Positions 25,079-37,555 of a stretch of 64,000 nucleotides of DNA are shown piece after piece (within the stretch, counting starts at the first letter, position 1; each line of letters starts with the position of its first letter). The translations under genes and the position numbers were made by a program. The notes below the pieces were generated by a model. The model saw only the letters and a program-made list of their open reading frames with translations, was not told the DNA's origin and ran no database searches. The DNA comes from Sarcocystis neurona (taxonomy: Eukaryota > Apicomplexa > Conoidasida > Eucoccidiorida > Sarcocystidae): contig KL647316.1 in the NCBI GenBank assembly GCA_000727475.1, forward strand, positions 125,623 through 189,622, read 5' to 3'.

Positions 25079-25436
25079 GGTCCACTAATCAGCGAAACGC
25101 TGTAACGACGCTGATAAATCAACCAGAGAGCCGATACCTGACCTCTAGACAAGTACAGGCGTGCGGCGAAACAGCCAGTTCACCACAGAACTGTGGAGGA
25201 CCAATCTATACATTTGTCACCCCCTTCTAAATCTGGGTTTATATAGACCTCACGTGCCTCACAGAATCTCTCCGAAAAGGAACCGTGATCTGGGGTCACG
25301 CAAAATTCAAACACAGCGGTTTGGTCACGCCTTCGCACAGGTGATTCAGTATAATTTCGCCGTTTGCAAGACGTATGCGCTCGTTTCTTGAACACGGAGT
25401 AATGTACTCAATAACTACGCTACTTTGGGCGACAGT
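25079..25436. promoter_or_regulatory. possible shared upstream region of two divergent genes
   Basis: The 358 bp between the minus-strand ORF start (25078) and the RRM gene start (25437) hold no supported exon. If both genes are real, their promoters lie here. No specific motif was identified, so this is inference from gene order. Confidence 0.25.
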
Positions 25437-28400
25437 ATGGCGAAACGCCCGCAGAGTGTCCCTACTCGAGAAGCGGAGAAACACGCAAAACGACGCGTCA
25501 TTCGGAAGAAAAATTTCCCTACACCGTGTTCTGCTTCTGCGCCCTCACCCTCACGTTCTTCTCTCCCTTCGTGCGGCAGCACCCGGTCTTCTGTGACTGG
25601 GAACAAAAGAGGCCAGCCGCGGTTCTCTTATTTGCACGCGAGTCATGGAGCGTTTGGTGGCAGCAAGGCATCGCGGCCTGGTGTAGCTAAGAGGGGAGAC
25701 ACTGACCTCCTTGCAGCATCCACTGAAGGAGTTTATGACGCGCACCAGCAAACGCGGAACGTGAGAGATAACGAAGGAGGCAGGGAAGCCCAGAGAAGAG
25801 CACAGAAGCAGTTTAGAACGGATTTTTCTGCTGGCCCTCCGCCAGAGACTAGAGACCCCGCAGCAACTGTCTCCCCATCTTGTTTCCGGGGGACGCATAG
25901 TCCGTCTGATGAACAGGTGATTGCCTTTGCTTACTGGTAGGCGGTCGACGGGACACTACGTGCTGAAAGAGGTGACGTCAGTTCGCCTGTTTTTCTGTGT
26001 ACTATCCTCTTTCCTGCAGCTCCTCCGCCCTTGGTTTCTAACCTCTTCTTCAAAGGAAGGGGACATCATCGGAGCACTGTTTTTGGAAAAAAACTACCTG
26101 GACTCATGTTTGTCTCGCGTGTACGTAGAAGAAATCAGTTTTTCGCGTGTTCTCTTATCTGCAAGAGCGTGAGCTTGTTCAGTTTCGAAGTAAAGCATGC
26201 TGCGTACCAAAGGCCTGCCTCATTTGGACAAAAAGCAATGACACAGTATAGCCCCGCTTTCCGGGGTCGGTTGTCAGCGTGTGAAAGTCAAGCGGGATCT
26301 TCCGTGGAGTTTTTTTTTGTATTGTGATAACATGTTGATTCCAAAGTCGAGTTAGGCGCGTGACGGCCTCTTTCCGTGCATCAGGATCCCTATGCGTCCC
26401 TTTCTAGTGTGGATATACGGTACACTTTACAATTCTCTCAAATACTGCTTAGCCCAGTGTTTGTCCATCTCCTTCCCCATGGACGGCGTCTTTCTTCTCA
26501 CCTGTGTGAACTGTTTGTCTGACCCACCAGAGAGGCGCCGAAGCGCTGGGGGAACGCAGCCGCCGCAGTAAGACGCGGTACATTCTTTTTGCAGGAGACC
26601 TTCCTTTTGACACCACCGCGCAGCAGCTCAAGGCATTCTTCAAAAAAAAACTCGGTAGGAGTCATCACTTCCAAAAAGTGCTTTTGTGTATGCGTCGTTA
26701 CAAGGTAACTGACCCCTGGCTATAGCAACGCTCCATAGAGTTAACTGTAACAAATCTGCGCCGTACCGTGTAGGCGCAAGTGGCAGATTTGTAGAAGATT
26801 CACAGTGGATAGTGTATTGCGCTACCACTTTCCTTACGTGATGGCCATCTGCCCCCGTCGACAGTACAGACGGTCTCCTGCTTTCGAGTGTGTGCTATGG
26901 ACACGTTTACAAAGAGATGTGAATTTTCGTCCCTCGTGTGTTAAATACGGTCACATAGAGATTTGTATTCCTGTTCCTGGTATCTTTATCTCGTATAGAC
27001 TTTCCTTTCCAGCACGAAATCGTCAACAGCTTGTCTGCGCGACTCAACCCGGCCGCGCGCAGCTGCTCGTAGCTGCGGCTGGACTGTTTTTCGGAAGTTT
27101 CTGAGTTGTCGGGAGGTCTGGAAATCGTTACCTTCAAAACGAATGTGCGCCAGTCTCCAGAAATAGCTGTCTTCATCTGTGTACAGACATTCAAAAAAGC
27201 GCCCCCGTACGTAGGTGCGTCTGCGGATGAATAGAGGCTACCGACGTCTTGCGCTAAGGGAGAATATTTCTTAAGAGATCTACGCTGGAGCGTGGCAGTG
27301 GCTGCTGATGTGTGCGCCACTATTGCTGATACAGAGCCGCACATCAGGGATGTGCGCATGCTGACGCACCGGGGCAGCAACAAACCGAAGGGCTGCGCGT
27401 TTGTTGAATTCGACTGCAGAGAGGCGCTGCAGGTGGGGCAGCGAAATCCCTTCCTTTGTTGCGGTATAACTGAAGAGTAAATGCGAGGTTGTGGCTCTTC
27501 AAAAACCGCCCCGCGTCGCCCCTGTCTTCGACAACTGATCTGTACCAGCTTTTGTTCGGTCTATCGTTTGTCTCTTCTTCTTTAAAAACTAGACCTTGGT
27601 CAGTGAGGCGGGCCACGCAGTTGGCTCTGTCTGTCCCCGTGGTGGTTTGCTAGCGACGCTACCCCTGTCTCAACTTCAGTAGCAGAAGTTTTTCTGCTGA
27701 TGGCCACAGTGTGGTACGTGTGCACCGTATCCCACTCAGGTGCTTCCCTGCCTGCGTGCGCCTCGGCGTGGTCGTTTTTTTGCTGTCGGGATGGCGCCCT
27801 CCTTTGGTGGGCAGTGCACTGCATATATGCCGTACCACAGCCCACGACGCTCTGGTTTACGTATACGGATGACGCCCCTTATGAACTTGGGTATCCTGTG
27901 GAAGCGGTGGGTGCATCGCGTTTACGACCATGTGTTCGAGGAGGCAGGTGGACCACCCGGAGCTTCGCAGTACAAAGTAGGGTTTCACACTCTACGCAAG
28001 CACAGACGACAGCAGGAGTGTGCGATAATTTTCAACACGAGTGTCACTCGTTTTGCCACTGTCGCCGACCTCCTTTTGCAGTGTGCTGTTCTCATTCTTC
28101 TTAAGGAGAGTGGGACGTACACGCTGGGGTTTCCTGTTTTAGCTTTTCCGTCCATTCTTCCAAACATTTGTCACCGAATGTGGAAACTGTAACCGACGTT
28201 TCATTAGTTCTTTGACTGTGACTGTTTGTTTCTCTCCTACCTTCAAAAACGACAGCTTCTATTATTCGGCGTTCGCACTGGCTACTCCCTTTGTTTCGTG
28301 TACTACTCGTGTATGCGTCGTACACGCGCTTCCCAAGACCCAATTGCAGCGGCTAAGTGATGTGCTGCCTCCTCAGCTTGCTTCTGCTGCAGCTAGTGTG

Positions 28401-30721
28401 TGTGTGGCGTAAACACCTGATGCTGCAAGTGTTCCTGCTGCAGTCGCTGGTGCCGCCGTCGCTGCTGATGCTGCTGCTGTTGCAGATAGCGCTTAATTAT
28501 CACCATCACGAGCTGAACGGACGAAAAATTAATATCGAGCTCAGCGCCGGCGGGTGAGGTGTTCGTAACAAGTACGGCTATATTACCTATATGGTCCCTT
28601 CAAGACAGCTCCAACGTACATATGTATATATATGTATACGTGTGAGTATGTCCCTGTGTGCGTACGTTACTCTCCGTGTGTCGACTACTCTGTGCCTCTC
28701 ACCTTCTGTCTGTCCCCATGCCTGCGTATGTTCGCCTCCGTGCGTGATTGTAACTCTCGAACATCAATCAGTCTGCCTGGATATCTACGTGCCTACTTGA
28801 ACATCTTCGACCGTGCCTATCTGCATATCACTGTGTCTCTCCGCATCTATTGGTGTAGATATAGCGCGACAGAGAGAGAGAGGCCACTTTTGTGCCGAGG
28901 ACACCCAGTGGGTTGGGTCCACCTTTGCTAATGGATAAGAGACTTCGCGGACTACCTGCGTGTCTTCGTATGCGGGTTTCACTCGGCTTCATTGTTTAGT
29001 ATTGGAATGCGGAGATTATCAGTGGCCTAACTCAAAATGAGTATACACATCCTGAGGGGCCAGTCAGTTTGGTAGACTCGCGAGCTTACTTGTGGTGCCT
29101 CTCAGACACATGAGTACTAGACCCTCATAAACAGGCTTCTCATTTGGTGAAGAGCAGCTGCTCACACGGGAACACTTCCGATCTTAAAAAATCGACTGCC
29201 CTATTATACTGCTCCTTTTTTGCAACAAAGCTAACGTTTAAAAAATCTGATGCGTAGGTGTCAAGGAGCACGGAAAAAAGGGAAAAACTTGTCAACGCAC
29301 TTGCCGTATGGCTGTGGCCAAAACTCGGGTCCCATTCGGTGGCGTCTAGTGTACACGCTATCGCTTTTGTGCTGTGCCCCAAATTTGGACTGATATGAAA
29401 GGTCACATCCCACACATTTGTTGTTACTGCCTGAATATGTGTATACACATATAAGTCTATATGCACACATATATATGTGTATATATCGATTCATAATAAA
29501 GCCGAGTGAGGGCTCTCTCTTGAATAAACTTCCGCATAAACTGAAGTGTGTCTGCTACAGAAGTCCACGTACACAGACACCAAACCCAGGTTTAGTTGGT
29601 TAGGCGCCTCCGTTGTGCCCAGTGTGTCCCTTTTCTTCTCACAGATGCGTATAAGACAGATTCAAGATATTATTTATTTCGAGCCTGTCCGCAGTCCGCG
29701 AAGTCTGCTGATGCGTAGAGCGCGCCGAGCCTGTGTTTGTGTATTAAGCATCTCTTTCTGTGCACAGTGATATATGCACGTATTTAGGTATCCCTGGGGC
29801 TTGTGAACGACGGGCTTAGCAAAGCGTAATTGCCACTCGCCCTCGGCAGATGTTCTTACAAACAAATAGGTATCTATCCACATAACAAAAGTACGCGCTA
29901 CGTACTCCACTGAGAATTTTCTGTGTTAAACGTTCCTTCCTTACTTGAGTGCTATTACGCGCGACCAGATGAAAGCCACAGCAGCGCACAAAAGTGCTAC
30001 TGTCTTTAATGCCTATGGGCAATGAAATCATAGCTATATGCGGAAGGGTTTTTGGGGTCGCTTAAGGTGTTTTTGCTGCTGCTGGTGCAATTGTTCATAC
30101 AGAGGAGGGAATTCAGAGAGAAGAGTACAACGGATTCGAAAGAAAAACAAACGTCTGAAGCTCATACGCGTAAGTGGGGAATGAGTTCCAGTCTTTAGCA
30201 GTTTTGCACCGTAGACGGTTTCTTGTGTTTCCGTGTGGGTACACCTCGGGCAAATTCACGAGCTGGACTTGACGCACAAATTCGTACCTGGAAATAACGC
30301 TGTTTGCAGTGGCTGATCCCCTGTGTTTGAGCTAAAATAAGATTGTTTGTACCTGTACGTATAGGCGTGTTGGTGTACGTGTACACCGCAGGAAGTAATT
30401 AGTTGTACCTACCTGCACGTATGTGGAGTTGAGTACTGGTGTGAGTCCTGTCATTTACGTATCTACAGACTGCAGTCTGCGTCATTTGATGGTTCTTGAC
30501 GGAACGCAGATCACAATGTCAGGCACAGCGTAGCGGGATATCTACATTTTTGCGCATCCTACCACCAGCTGTCCTACGTGGCGAGTGCTGCGTAGCGAGG
30601 CACACAGGAATACCAACGTCCGACCTTGGGTACATCTGTACATGTGTGAACTTCTCTTCAGCGAAAGATCTTCAAAGCAAAGGAATCCGCCAAACCGCGG
30701 AAGTCTGAGCCACGTCAGTAA
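25437..30721 (+). CDS. Nop6-like RRM protein (ribosome biogenesis), six exons
   Basis: Exons are 25437-25916, 26531-26654, 27299-27432, 28486-28553, 30103-30169 and 30662-30721. They total 933 bases with all phases agreeing, giving 310 residues. The N-terminal 160 residues are basic and Ser-rich, without a fold I recognise. One RRM spans about residues 177-265: RNP2-like YILFAGDLPFDTT (exon 2), IRDVRML plus RNP1-like KGCAFVEF (exon 3) and the closing strand HHHELNGRKINIELSAGG (exon 4). Exon 5 continues with GGNSERRVQRIRKKNKRL, which matches the tail of the Nop6 RRM family; exon 6 is Lys-rich and ends at TAA. Yeast Nop6 is nucleolar and helps small-subunit assembly, so a nucleolar role is inferred by family. 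The acceptor of exon 3 is weak; AAGAG at 27273-27277 is an alternative that would insert a few residues between helix 1 and strand 2. Confidence 0.85.
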
Positions 30722-33640
30722 CTTTCTTGCAGGTCTCCACGTAGGCGTATATATACGAACGTCAACATATATATACGTTCGTGGTGTCCGTGGAAGGGTG
30801 AATCGACGTCTTCCAGGATGACGAGTGGCGTGTGCTAATCCGCACGTCTTGCACTGTTCTCGCAACAGCAAGAAGGCCGTGCATGGAGAGAAGGTGAAAG
30901 TTCAGTATTTCAGTGGTCTACAAAGCAGGCGTACCATACAGAACGACACGTGTCGTTGGTCGCCTTTGTGTTAGAGACGCACCGTGCACTGCAAACTGCG
31001 AAGACGATTAAATTCCATTGTCGGTTACAATGGGGTAAAAAAAAAGTAGTCGGCAGTATAAGTATAGAGGGTGACAAACTCTGTCAGTTTTGTGATCCCA
31101 GTATGTTGTCCATTACGTGAATGTTGCCGCTTAGCCTTTTGATATTGCGTGAGGAAGAAGATTTCATGGAAGACAGAACACACATTTACATGCATTGGGC
31201 AAGAATAAAGTTACTGGTTGAAAAGGGCAACGCTGAAGAACAAGTCAGCACCACCCGTGCTAAATTTGTGAATTCAGAAGCACCAAGTGAATCAAGAGCA
31301 GCCAGTGCCCTTTTTAATGCATACGCTTCGTACGTAGATGTGTAGATACGTAGAGGATCCTCGGCCTTTGCGACGGTGTATTGCTCTCCACGTATATTTT
31401 TGTGTATGTGTGTGTCCAAGTGCACGTAAGCTTGACCTAGCCCTTGCATGGCTGTATAATTTCCCGATGACACAATTATGATATTCGCGTCAACATATCA
31501 ACTGGCGCGGTGAAATTTGTCCGTAGACGCTTGCGCGGACAGTCCGACAAAACGTGTACGAAGTAGTAGCTACACCGGCGCAAAATTCACGTCTATACGA
31601 GATTGCGCGTGCAAGTTTCTTACTGCGTGACCCCTCTGCAATGTGTCACTTTGTGTTAGGCCTTCCAGGAGTGATAAGCGCTATGTGCCCTTTTTTAGTA
31701 ACACGTGACTGCCGCACTGCTGACAATTCCGGCCTGGGAAATACTTTCGCGTCTCTCGCTGACAGAGAAACTAGCTAATTGTGCAAACTGTATTTCTCCC
31801 TGAACATTTGTCACACACATGTGATTTGACGACCCAAGCCCATGCACACGCTCAGTGTGAACAACACTTACACCGACATCCGCTGTGACCGTACAGGTGA
31901 TGCGGGAGCATAGGCGCTATATCTTTACACCCTTCGTGAAACCCTTTAAAAAACTGCACGTCAGAATTATCACCCACGAATCTCGGTGGTGCCTACTTCT
32001 TGGCATGCCGATGCTTTAAGGTAGACCGCGTGTCTTGCAGGTACTCATGAGATCATTTCGGAAGCAGGCGGACCTCTTGCAGTGGGGTTTTCTGTGAATG
32101 TCAAGCGTGTGTACTACTTGTGAGCAACAACTTAGGGTATGATTGTTTTGGATAGTGTGCGTCGAACAGAGATTGACGCGTGTTCCTGTTGCTCCGGAGT
32201 GTGTATAGACTTCAAGCCTACGCTAGGACACACAGGACTACTCCAACGAGCATTAATTCACATAGCTGATGAGGGCGTGAACGTTCTGGGGCGGATAGCG
32301 CTTGTGGCACGGTTGGCAACTGGCTCGCGCCTGTGGAAGTGGAGTCAGTCTAATAACGTGTGTCACTCAGAGACGGCCGGAAACGTGCGCCGAGGGTTTG
32401 CTGGATTGAAGGCAAGAACCATCGCTCTGCTGTAGGCAATTCTAGACACGGCGGCACCGGGTTTCTTGCCGGCTCAAGAGCGTCTATCGGTGCATGTGCA
32501 CGGGTATGTCACATTCACTTTTGCAGCATACAGCCTCTGGTGTACACTTGTACCCGCGCGCCAACAGGCGCTGCGTAAGAATGCGTTGTAATGTGCAGCA
32601 CCTGCGTCAGCGAACTGCGAGGCATAACTGTAACGACTCCAGGACTCAAGAGTCAACTGCGTAATGACGTCCATTTCACCACACTGCTGCAGAATGTGTT
32701 CTTCACTGGTTTTACTTCCTTTTCTTGATGCTTGTCGGGCTGCTCTTTGACGCCATGCTGCGTCCACTTTTTGTGGAGACAGTTCCGACGTCCAAAAACA
32801 AGAAGAGGAGGAGGCGAGTCTTCATCGCTGTGAGAGCAGACGGGGGTTCACTTCTGAAATTCGCAGCCACATTATCTCGTAGCGGCCCTGACATCGATGT
32901 GTCCCCAATAGTCGTCGGCAGCACCAGTGTCTCTTAATTTTAGTATCAACAAGCCACTACTGTGGCGTATCTCTCAAGCCGAAAAGTTTGCTCTATGATG
33001 TGCAAGCGGATTACGCATCATACACTACACTATTTCGTAAGTGACTATACTTCGGTTTCGAGACTGCTGTTCCCCACCACTACAACGACACGCTTGACGC
33101 TGCACTCTCTCCGAGATGGCTAATCATGCGTAATTTCATTTTGTGGCCTGTCGCAGTGAACTTGCGTTTTGCGGTCTGCGTAAAGGAGAAGGTCCGATTC
33201 TCAGCGACTTTTTACAGAAGTTCTACCGTGCTGCGACTTCTTCTTCTCTTCTGTGTCACATCTCGGCGTGTTAAGTACTCGACAACACCGCTTGAATCAG
33301 TGTACTTCCTTGTGCCGGCGAGTGCACACGTATCAGCTTGCGCGTGCAACCCTCTAACGATGCATGATAGCTCTTCAGTGCACAAATCCGCAGCTTCGCT
33401 ATGCGGGCAATCTGGGACGTAAAAGTGCATAATTGTAGAATTTATGAGTGCAGTTCGCAGTGCATGATTGCACGCGTGCTGTGGGTGTGACGGACGTCAC
33501 ACGCCCGTCGCGTGCGCTCGGGCAGTTCGCATGACAGGAGCGGATGACACACCTCCGTTGTACCCAGAGCAGTCTGCCAGTCAACCGCGGAGCGCCCGTG
33601 TAGTGCAACCAGGTCTCCTGACGACTTTCCAGACAGCATT

Positions 33641-33859
33641 TTAGTGCTTCTTCTTCATTCTGCGTTGCAAGGCGGCGACACGTTTCGAGAGCAGCGCCAT
33701 TTCTCCAAAAAAACGGACTTCACAGGCATGGTCGTCGTCGGAAGCGTATCCTCCCCTGCGAGCGACAAGCCTCTTCTGCACCACAATACGAGCGACAACT
33801 TCATTGAACATTTTTGAAAGCATAGGCGACCTCGGGCATTTAGAATCGAATGTGTTCAT
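33641..33859 (-). CDS. possible terminal exon of a minus-strand hypothetical gene
   Basis: The frame encodes a helical, basic stretch (MFNEVVARIVVQKRLVARRG, an acidic YASDDDHACE patch, then MALLSKRVAALQRRMKKKH) ending at TAA. The Leu/Lys pattern suggests a short coiled coil. No upstream exon could be joined, and no family is recognised. Confidence 0.25.
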   Translation of the reverse strand: MNTFDSKCPRSPMLSKMFNEVVARIVVQKRLVARRGGYASDDDHACEVRFFGEMALLSKRVAALQRRMKKKH

Positions 33860-34796
33860 TCTTCAGCACATTGCATTTGCAAACCATGGCTTTCACTGCC
33901 ACGCGTAGTCGGCTCTCAAGCGACTTGTCATTTACGCTCAACGGTGTCGACGTCTGCGCTTCGTTTGCGGAGAAACTTCCCCATTATACGCCTCGTGCAT
34001 TCATAGAATCACTACTCCTTGCCCCGCAGACATGTGCGAGACTGCTTGTCTTTCACACGTGATTGCAATTCTGTCGTCAATAGAATGTTTTGCCTTGTTG
34101 CATCGTGTGTCCGTCGGATACATGCGAACAACAGAGCATTACCTTGCGTGTTCATTCCGCACGGACTGTAGCCTTGCATCCGGGCTCCCCGCGCGTTTTC
34201 TGATACGCGTACGCTTTCGAGGAGGCCTGGCAGAAGCGTCTTCTGACCAGCGGCCATATACGGAGGTGCAGTTTTTCCCGCGGGCCTCCGTTAGCCGCAG
34301 TGTACTGCCGCTGTATCCACGGCCGTAGACATTACGTGGGCGATGATACGTCGAGCTACTTGAGACACGCTGGTGACCATCGAGGACACAACTAAAGGGT
34401 CGAGAGGTTGGACCCGGATAACGTGTTTCTTTCTCCCTCTCCGTGTGTATTTCTGTGTGCGAGCATGGCCAGCCATTCCGCTCCTGTCGTTCAGATGGGT
34501 CACCATACTTTTTAATCCTTTTATAATAGTGAATGCATATTCTCGGTTGCTTTGCCTCAATGCATTGAACGTGTAACACCGTCTACAACAAATACGTGGC
34601 AGACACACGCCTACGTTCTCCCGTAATGTTAATCTTTGCCCCCCGAGGCCCATATGCCATGGCATCGAAGCTCCACCTGCCCTCTGCTTCGGAATTTTTC
34701 TGTGTTTTCATGAGAAAGGCTGGGAGAGTAGCTCGTGAAGGAACTATTGATCGTCCTCATCCGCCCTGGGTGCTCCGTGTCAGACGCAAAGGTTTT

Positions 34797-34936
34797 CGTG
34801 TGTGTGCGTGCGCCTGAAGCGCGCAGTGTTTCCGGGCACACTGACACCGCCCTTTTCATATATGTCTTCATGCGTGTGCGTGCGCCAGAATAGAACGATT
34901 TTTCGGGCCCACTGACGTGGCCCTTTTCGTATATGT
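34797..34936. repeat. imperfect tandem duplication, about 72-bp unit
   Basis: TGCGTGCGCC, then CACTGAC, then CCCTTTTC(A/G)TATATGT recurs with a spacing of 71-72 bp (34805/34877 and 34850/34921). Confidence 0.8.
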
Positions 34937-35634
34937 TGTTTCCCTGTATGCGTACCATATGTGAGCAGGCAGAGCGCGGCTGTACACGCATTGTAGCAGA
35001 ATCGACATGATTTCAAAAGAAGTGGGTAAATATGAAGTTAAGGGAAGACGCCTTCGACTAGCTGCGTGTGCCTGCGTCCTTGTTTAAGGTCGCTACCTTG
35101 TTCTTTTGTTTTCCGCACTTCTCGCTAGATTACTACATTCTACAACTGCTTCTGCTGTCTTTGCCTTTCTATTAATACATATAGGCGCGTGAAAAAAGCT
35201 ACTGAAGGATGCATGACTGCAGGACGGCAAGACGGCATGAAACGTGCAGAACGGCAGTCGGAAAGATACGACGTAGATGACGGCCACTGAGCGACAAGAG
35301 ACCCAAATGGAATCCAGTCTTTCCTGATTAAGTACCACGCCCTGTGGCTCACTCATCCACTAGTGGACTTAATGGCTTCCAACGTAGTCGCCGGCGCGGT
35401 GTGCTGCTGCTCAGTAAGTTCTTTGGAACCGTCTGCTCACAAACACCAGTATCGGTGGGCTAACTGTAACATGATTGATTCTCTTCGCCGAAGTTTCTTG
35501 CTAGTGCAGTGGTTCAGCGGTTTTGAGCGTACTGAATTCTCTGCAAGAGCACAAAGAGCTCTGCTTTTTGTGATGCGAGTAATACGTCTGAGCGTTTGAT
35601 ACTGTTGGGATGCTCACTGCATTTTGCAGACAGG

Positions 35635-37555
35635 ATGTTGCTGGTATTTGTCTTCATACTTGTTTTCCTCTATCTACACAGGGTACGTTTGCTACTTGCA
35701 CCTTGTGTAGTGGGAAGGCAATGTATGCTACACTGCTTTTGTGCACAAGGAAAAATTCGTCGCATCCTGCAAAGCAAGAAAAGAGTTCGCAGCCATAGTA
35801 AAGTGGAGCAAGGCTCCACGGTTATAAATAGCAGAAAAGCTGTGGAGCGGATCTCCAGTCAACTGCACTACGGGAGAAACTCCAAACTTCCGTATTTGGT
35901 CGACGTTCACTCGCCGTTTCCTGTAAGTTATATACTCGCAGGGTATATACCTCCCAGTCTCCTCAGCTTGTGGACACACGTGCTGACTATTCCTCAAACA
36001 AATACGGACGAATACACGTACGTGTATACCTGCAGTACCGGGTGCTGTATTTGATACACGTGTGTTTGCATCTTTTGTGCGCGGACAAACAGGCATATGA
36101 TCAACCGGATACGTGTTTTCTTCACTCATATGGGGCTTCCCGTTTTAAGTGAGCCGGCACACTGTATCGGCTCCAGGTGACTCTCGTGTCGTGCGTAGTG
36201 TGTGCGTCTACGTGACTGTAAGTATGCAGACACTTAGAGTTGTTGTCTCGTATCGCAGAAAAAATTGCCGCGTGCGACTTGGTAACACTTGTAGCTTGCA
36301 CGCTTCGCTCTGGTAATACAAACGCGATACCTATTACTGATACTTCGTGTGTGCCATGCACGGGAGGAAGTGTACTGATTTTTGTGTGATGTTTATCTTT
36401 GTACCTGTGGTCGATCTTGTTCTTTCGCGTAGATATTCCCAGTTCTCGTCGGACCTGCGTGGTGCATTCGTTGGGAACGGCCGTGATCTACACGGGCTAC
36501 GGTTGCCAAGTTTGACGAGAGCAATTTATATTGTTTTTTTAAATAGTCTTCTGCGTCCTCCACACGTTCTGTGTTTCGAACGAATCTGACAACGTAGGGG
36601 TAAACGATGTGTGGTGTTCCCCTCCCCCTTCGCGGAGTCATGAGCCTCGCGCGTGTGTACGGAATTTAGGGGTGGATTCTGAAGGGGTGGGCTGTGTTTT
36701 TCCTCATCTCCCTTTGATAGTTGCCTTCGTGTGTGACGTAACTCTGTGTATCTGCTCCCAATTTTGTGCGCCTTCGCGTTTTGAGTTGGTCGTACGCAGT
36801 TTCTCTTCTCCACTGCTATCTCTTTCCTGCGTAATCCTTTCCAGTTCACTTCCTTCCATTTTGTTTTGTTTTCGCCGGCGTAGCCGTACTCGTCTTCTGC
36901 TCTTTTGTCCGTACGTTTCCGACGCAATATGAAGAAAAGCGTGCCTCGTGGAGCACTTCTGGCGCTGTCTATTTTTGTGCAGGTTCCCTGTCCGAAAACG
37001 CGCTTCGAAAAGAGGGTGCTGCTAGTGGGTGGGGTGCTGAATATATTAGTGCCATGTGGACTGGGGAGCATCATTGCCGGCTGCTGGCTACGTGATAATC
37101 AGTTGATTTCAACAGGCGTACTGCAGTTGGTGCTTACTCTGCTGATCGTGGGTGTTATTTGGTCAATTGTGTATGGAGGTCTAATGCTTTTAAGTGCTTT
37201 CACGGTCACAATTTCATCCCCGCCCTCTCAGCCGCCCCTGTCCACGGCTGTCACGCCTTCGGGCCGGATGCCTTCGGGGTCGTTACAGTATCAATACCGC
37301 GAGCCACAAAAGAGCCGTTACCACAGCCACGCCTACACGAGTCTTTCACCCGCCAGAGTAACCGAGAAGAGCCTCGTGCTTGCGATGGAAGAAATGAAAA
37401 CCTTCTCACCGACCGCACACGCTCCTGCGACCATGCAGAGTGGAACTCCTGCCGCTGAAGTCTACGCCAAGGAAGAAGAATTCTCTGCTGAAGCTACGTT
37501 AGTCACTCAGCCACAGGTTGGGGCAGCGCTTTACCACGAAAGAACCTGTGCTTGA
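35635..37555 (+). CDS. SPEC3/Stum-like two-transmembrane protein
   Basis: Two exons join in phase 0: a frame ending at 35922 (CCT|GTAAGT) and 36983-37555 (acceptor TTTTTGTGCAG). The joined sequence reads LPYLVDVHSPFP then VPCPKTRFEKR. Two hydrophobic segments follow: VLLVGGVLNILVPCGLGSII and LQLVLTLLIVGVIWSIVYGG. Their pattern (VLN-hydrophobic-P-GLG, then a QL helix ending in WSI-G) matches the SPEC3/Stum family, small membrane proteins linked to cilia and mechanosensing in animals. The cytosolic tail is Ser/Pro-rich. The N-terminus is uncertain: either ATG 35635, which adds a hydrophobic leader, or an acceptor CTACACAG at 35681 with a missing upstream exon. From ATG 35635 the protein has 286 residues. 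An ATG at 36929 in the intron is an alternative start that I consider less likely. Confidence 0.65.

Larger units (their letters stand above)
30722..35634. other. intergenic region with a few unassigned ORFs
   Basis: No conserved domain is visible. Plus-strand ORFs at 31121-31345, 32139-32435 and 33886-34062 look partly protein-like but lack similarity. So does minus-strand 32767-32474. A possible short plus-strand exon (ATG at 35372, donor CTCA|GTAAGT after 35413) lies just before the SPEC3-like gene but is in the wrong phase to join it directly. A duplicated block lies at about 34797-34936. Confidence 0.4.
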
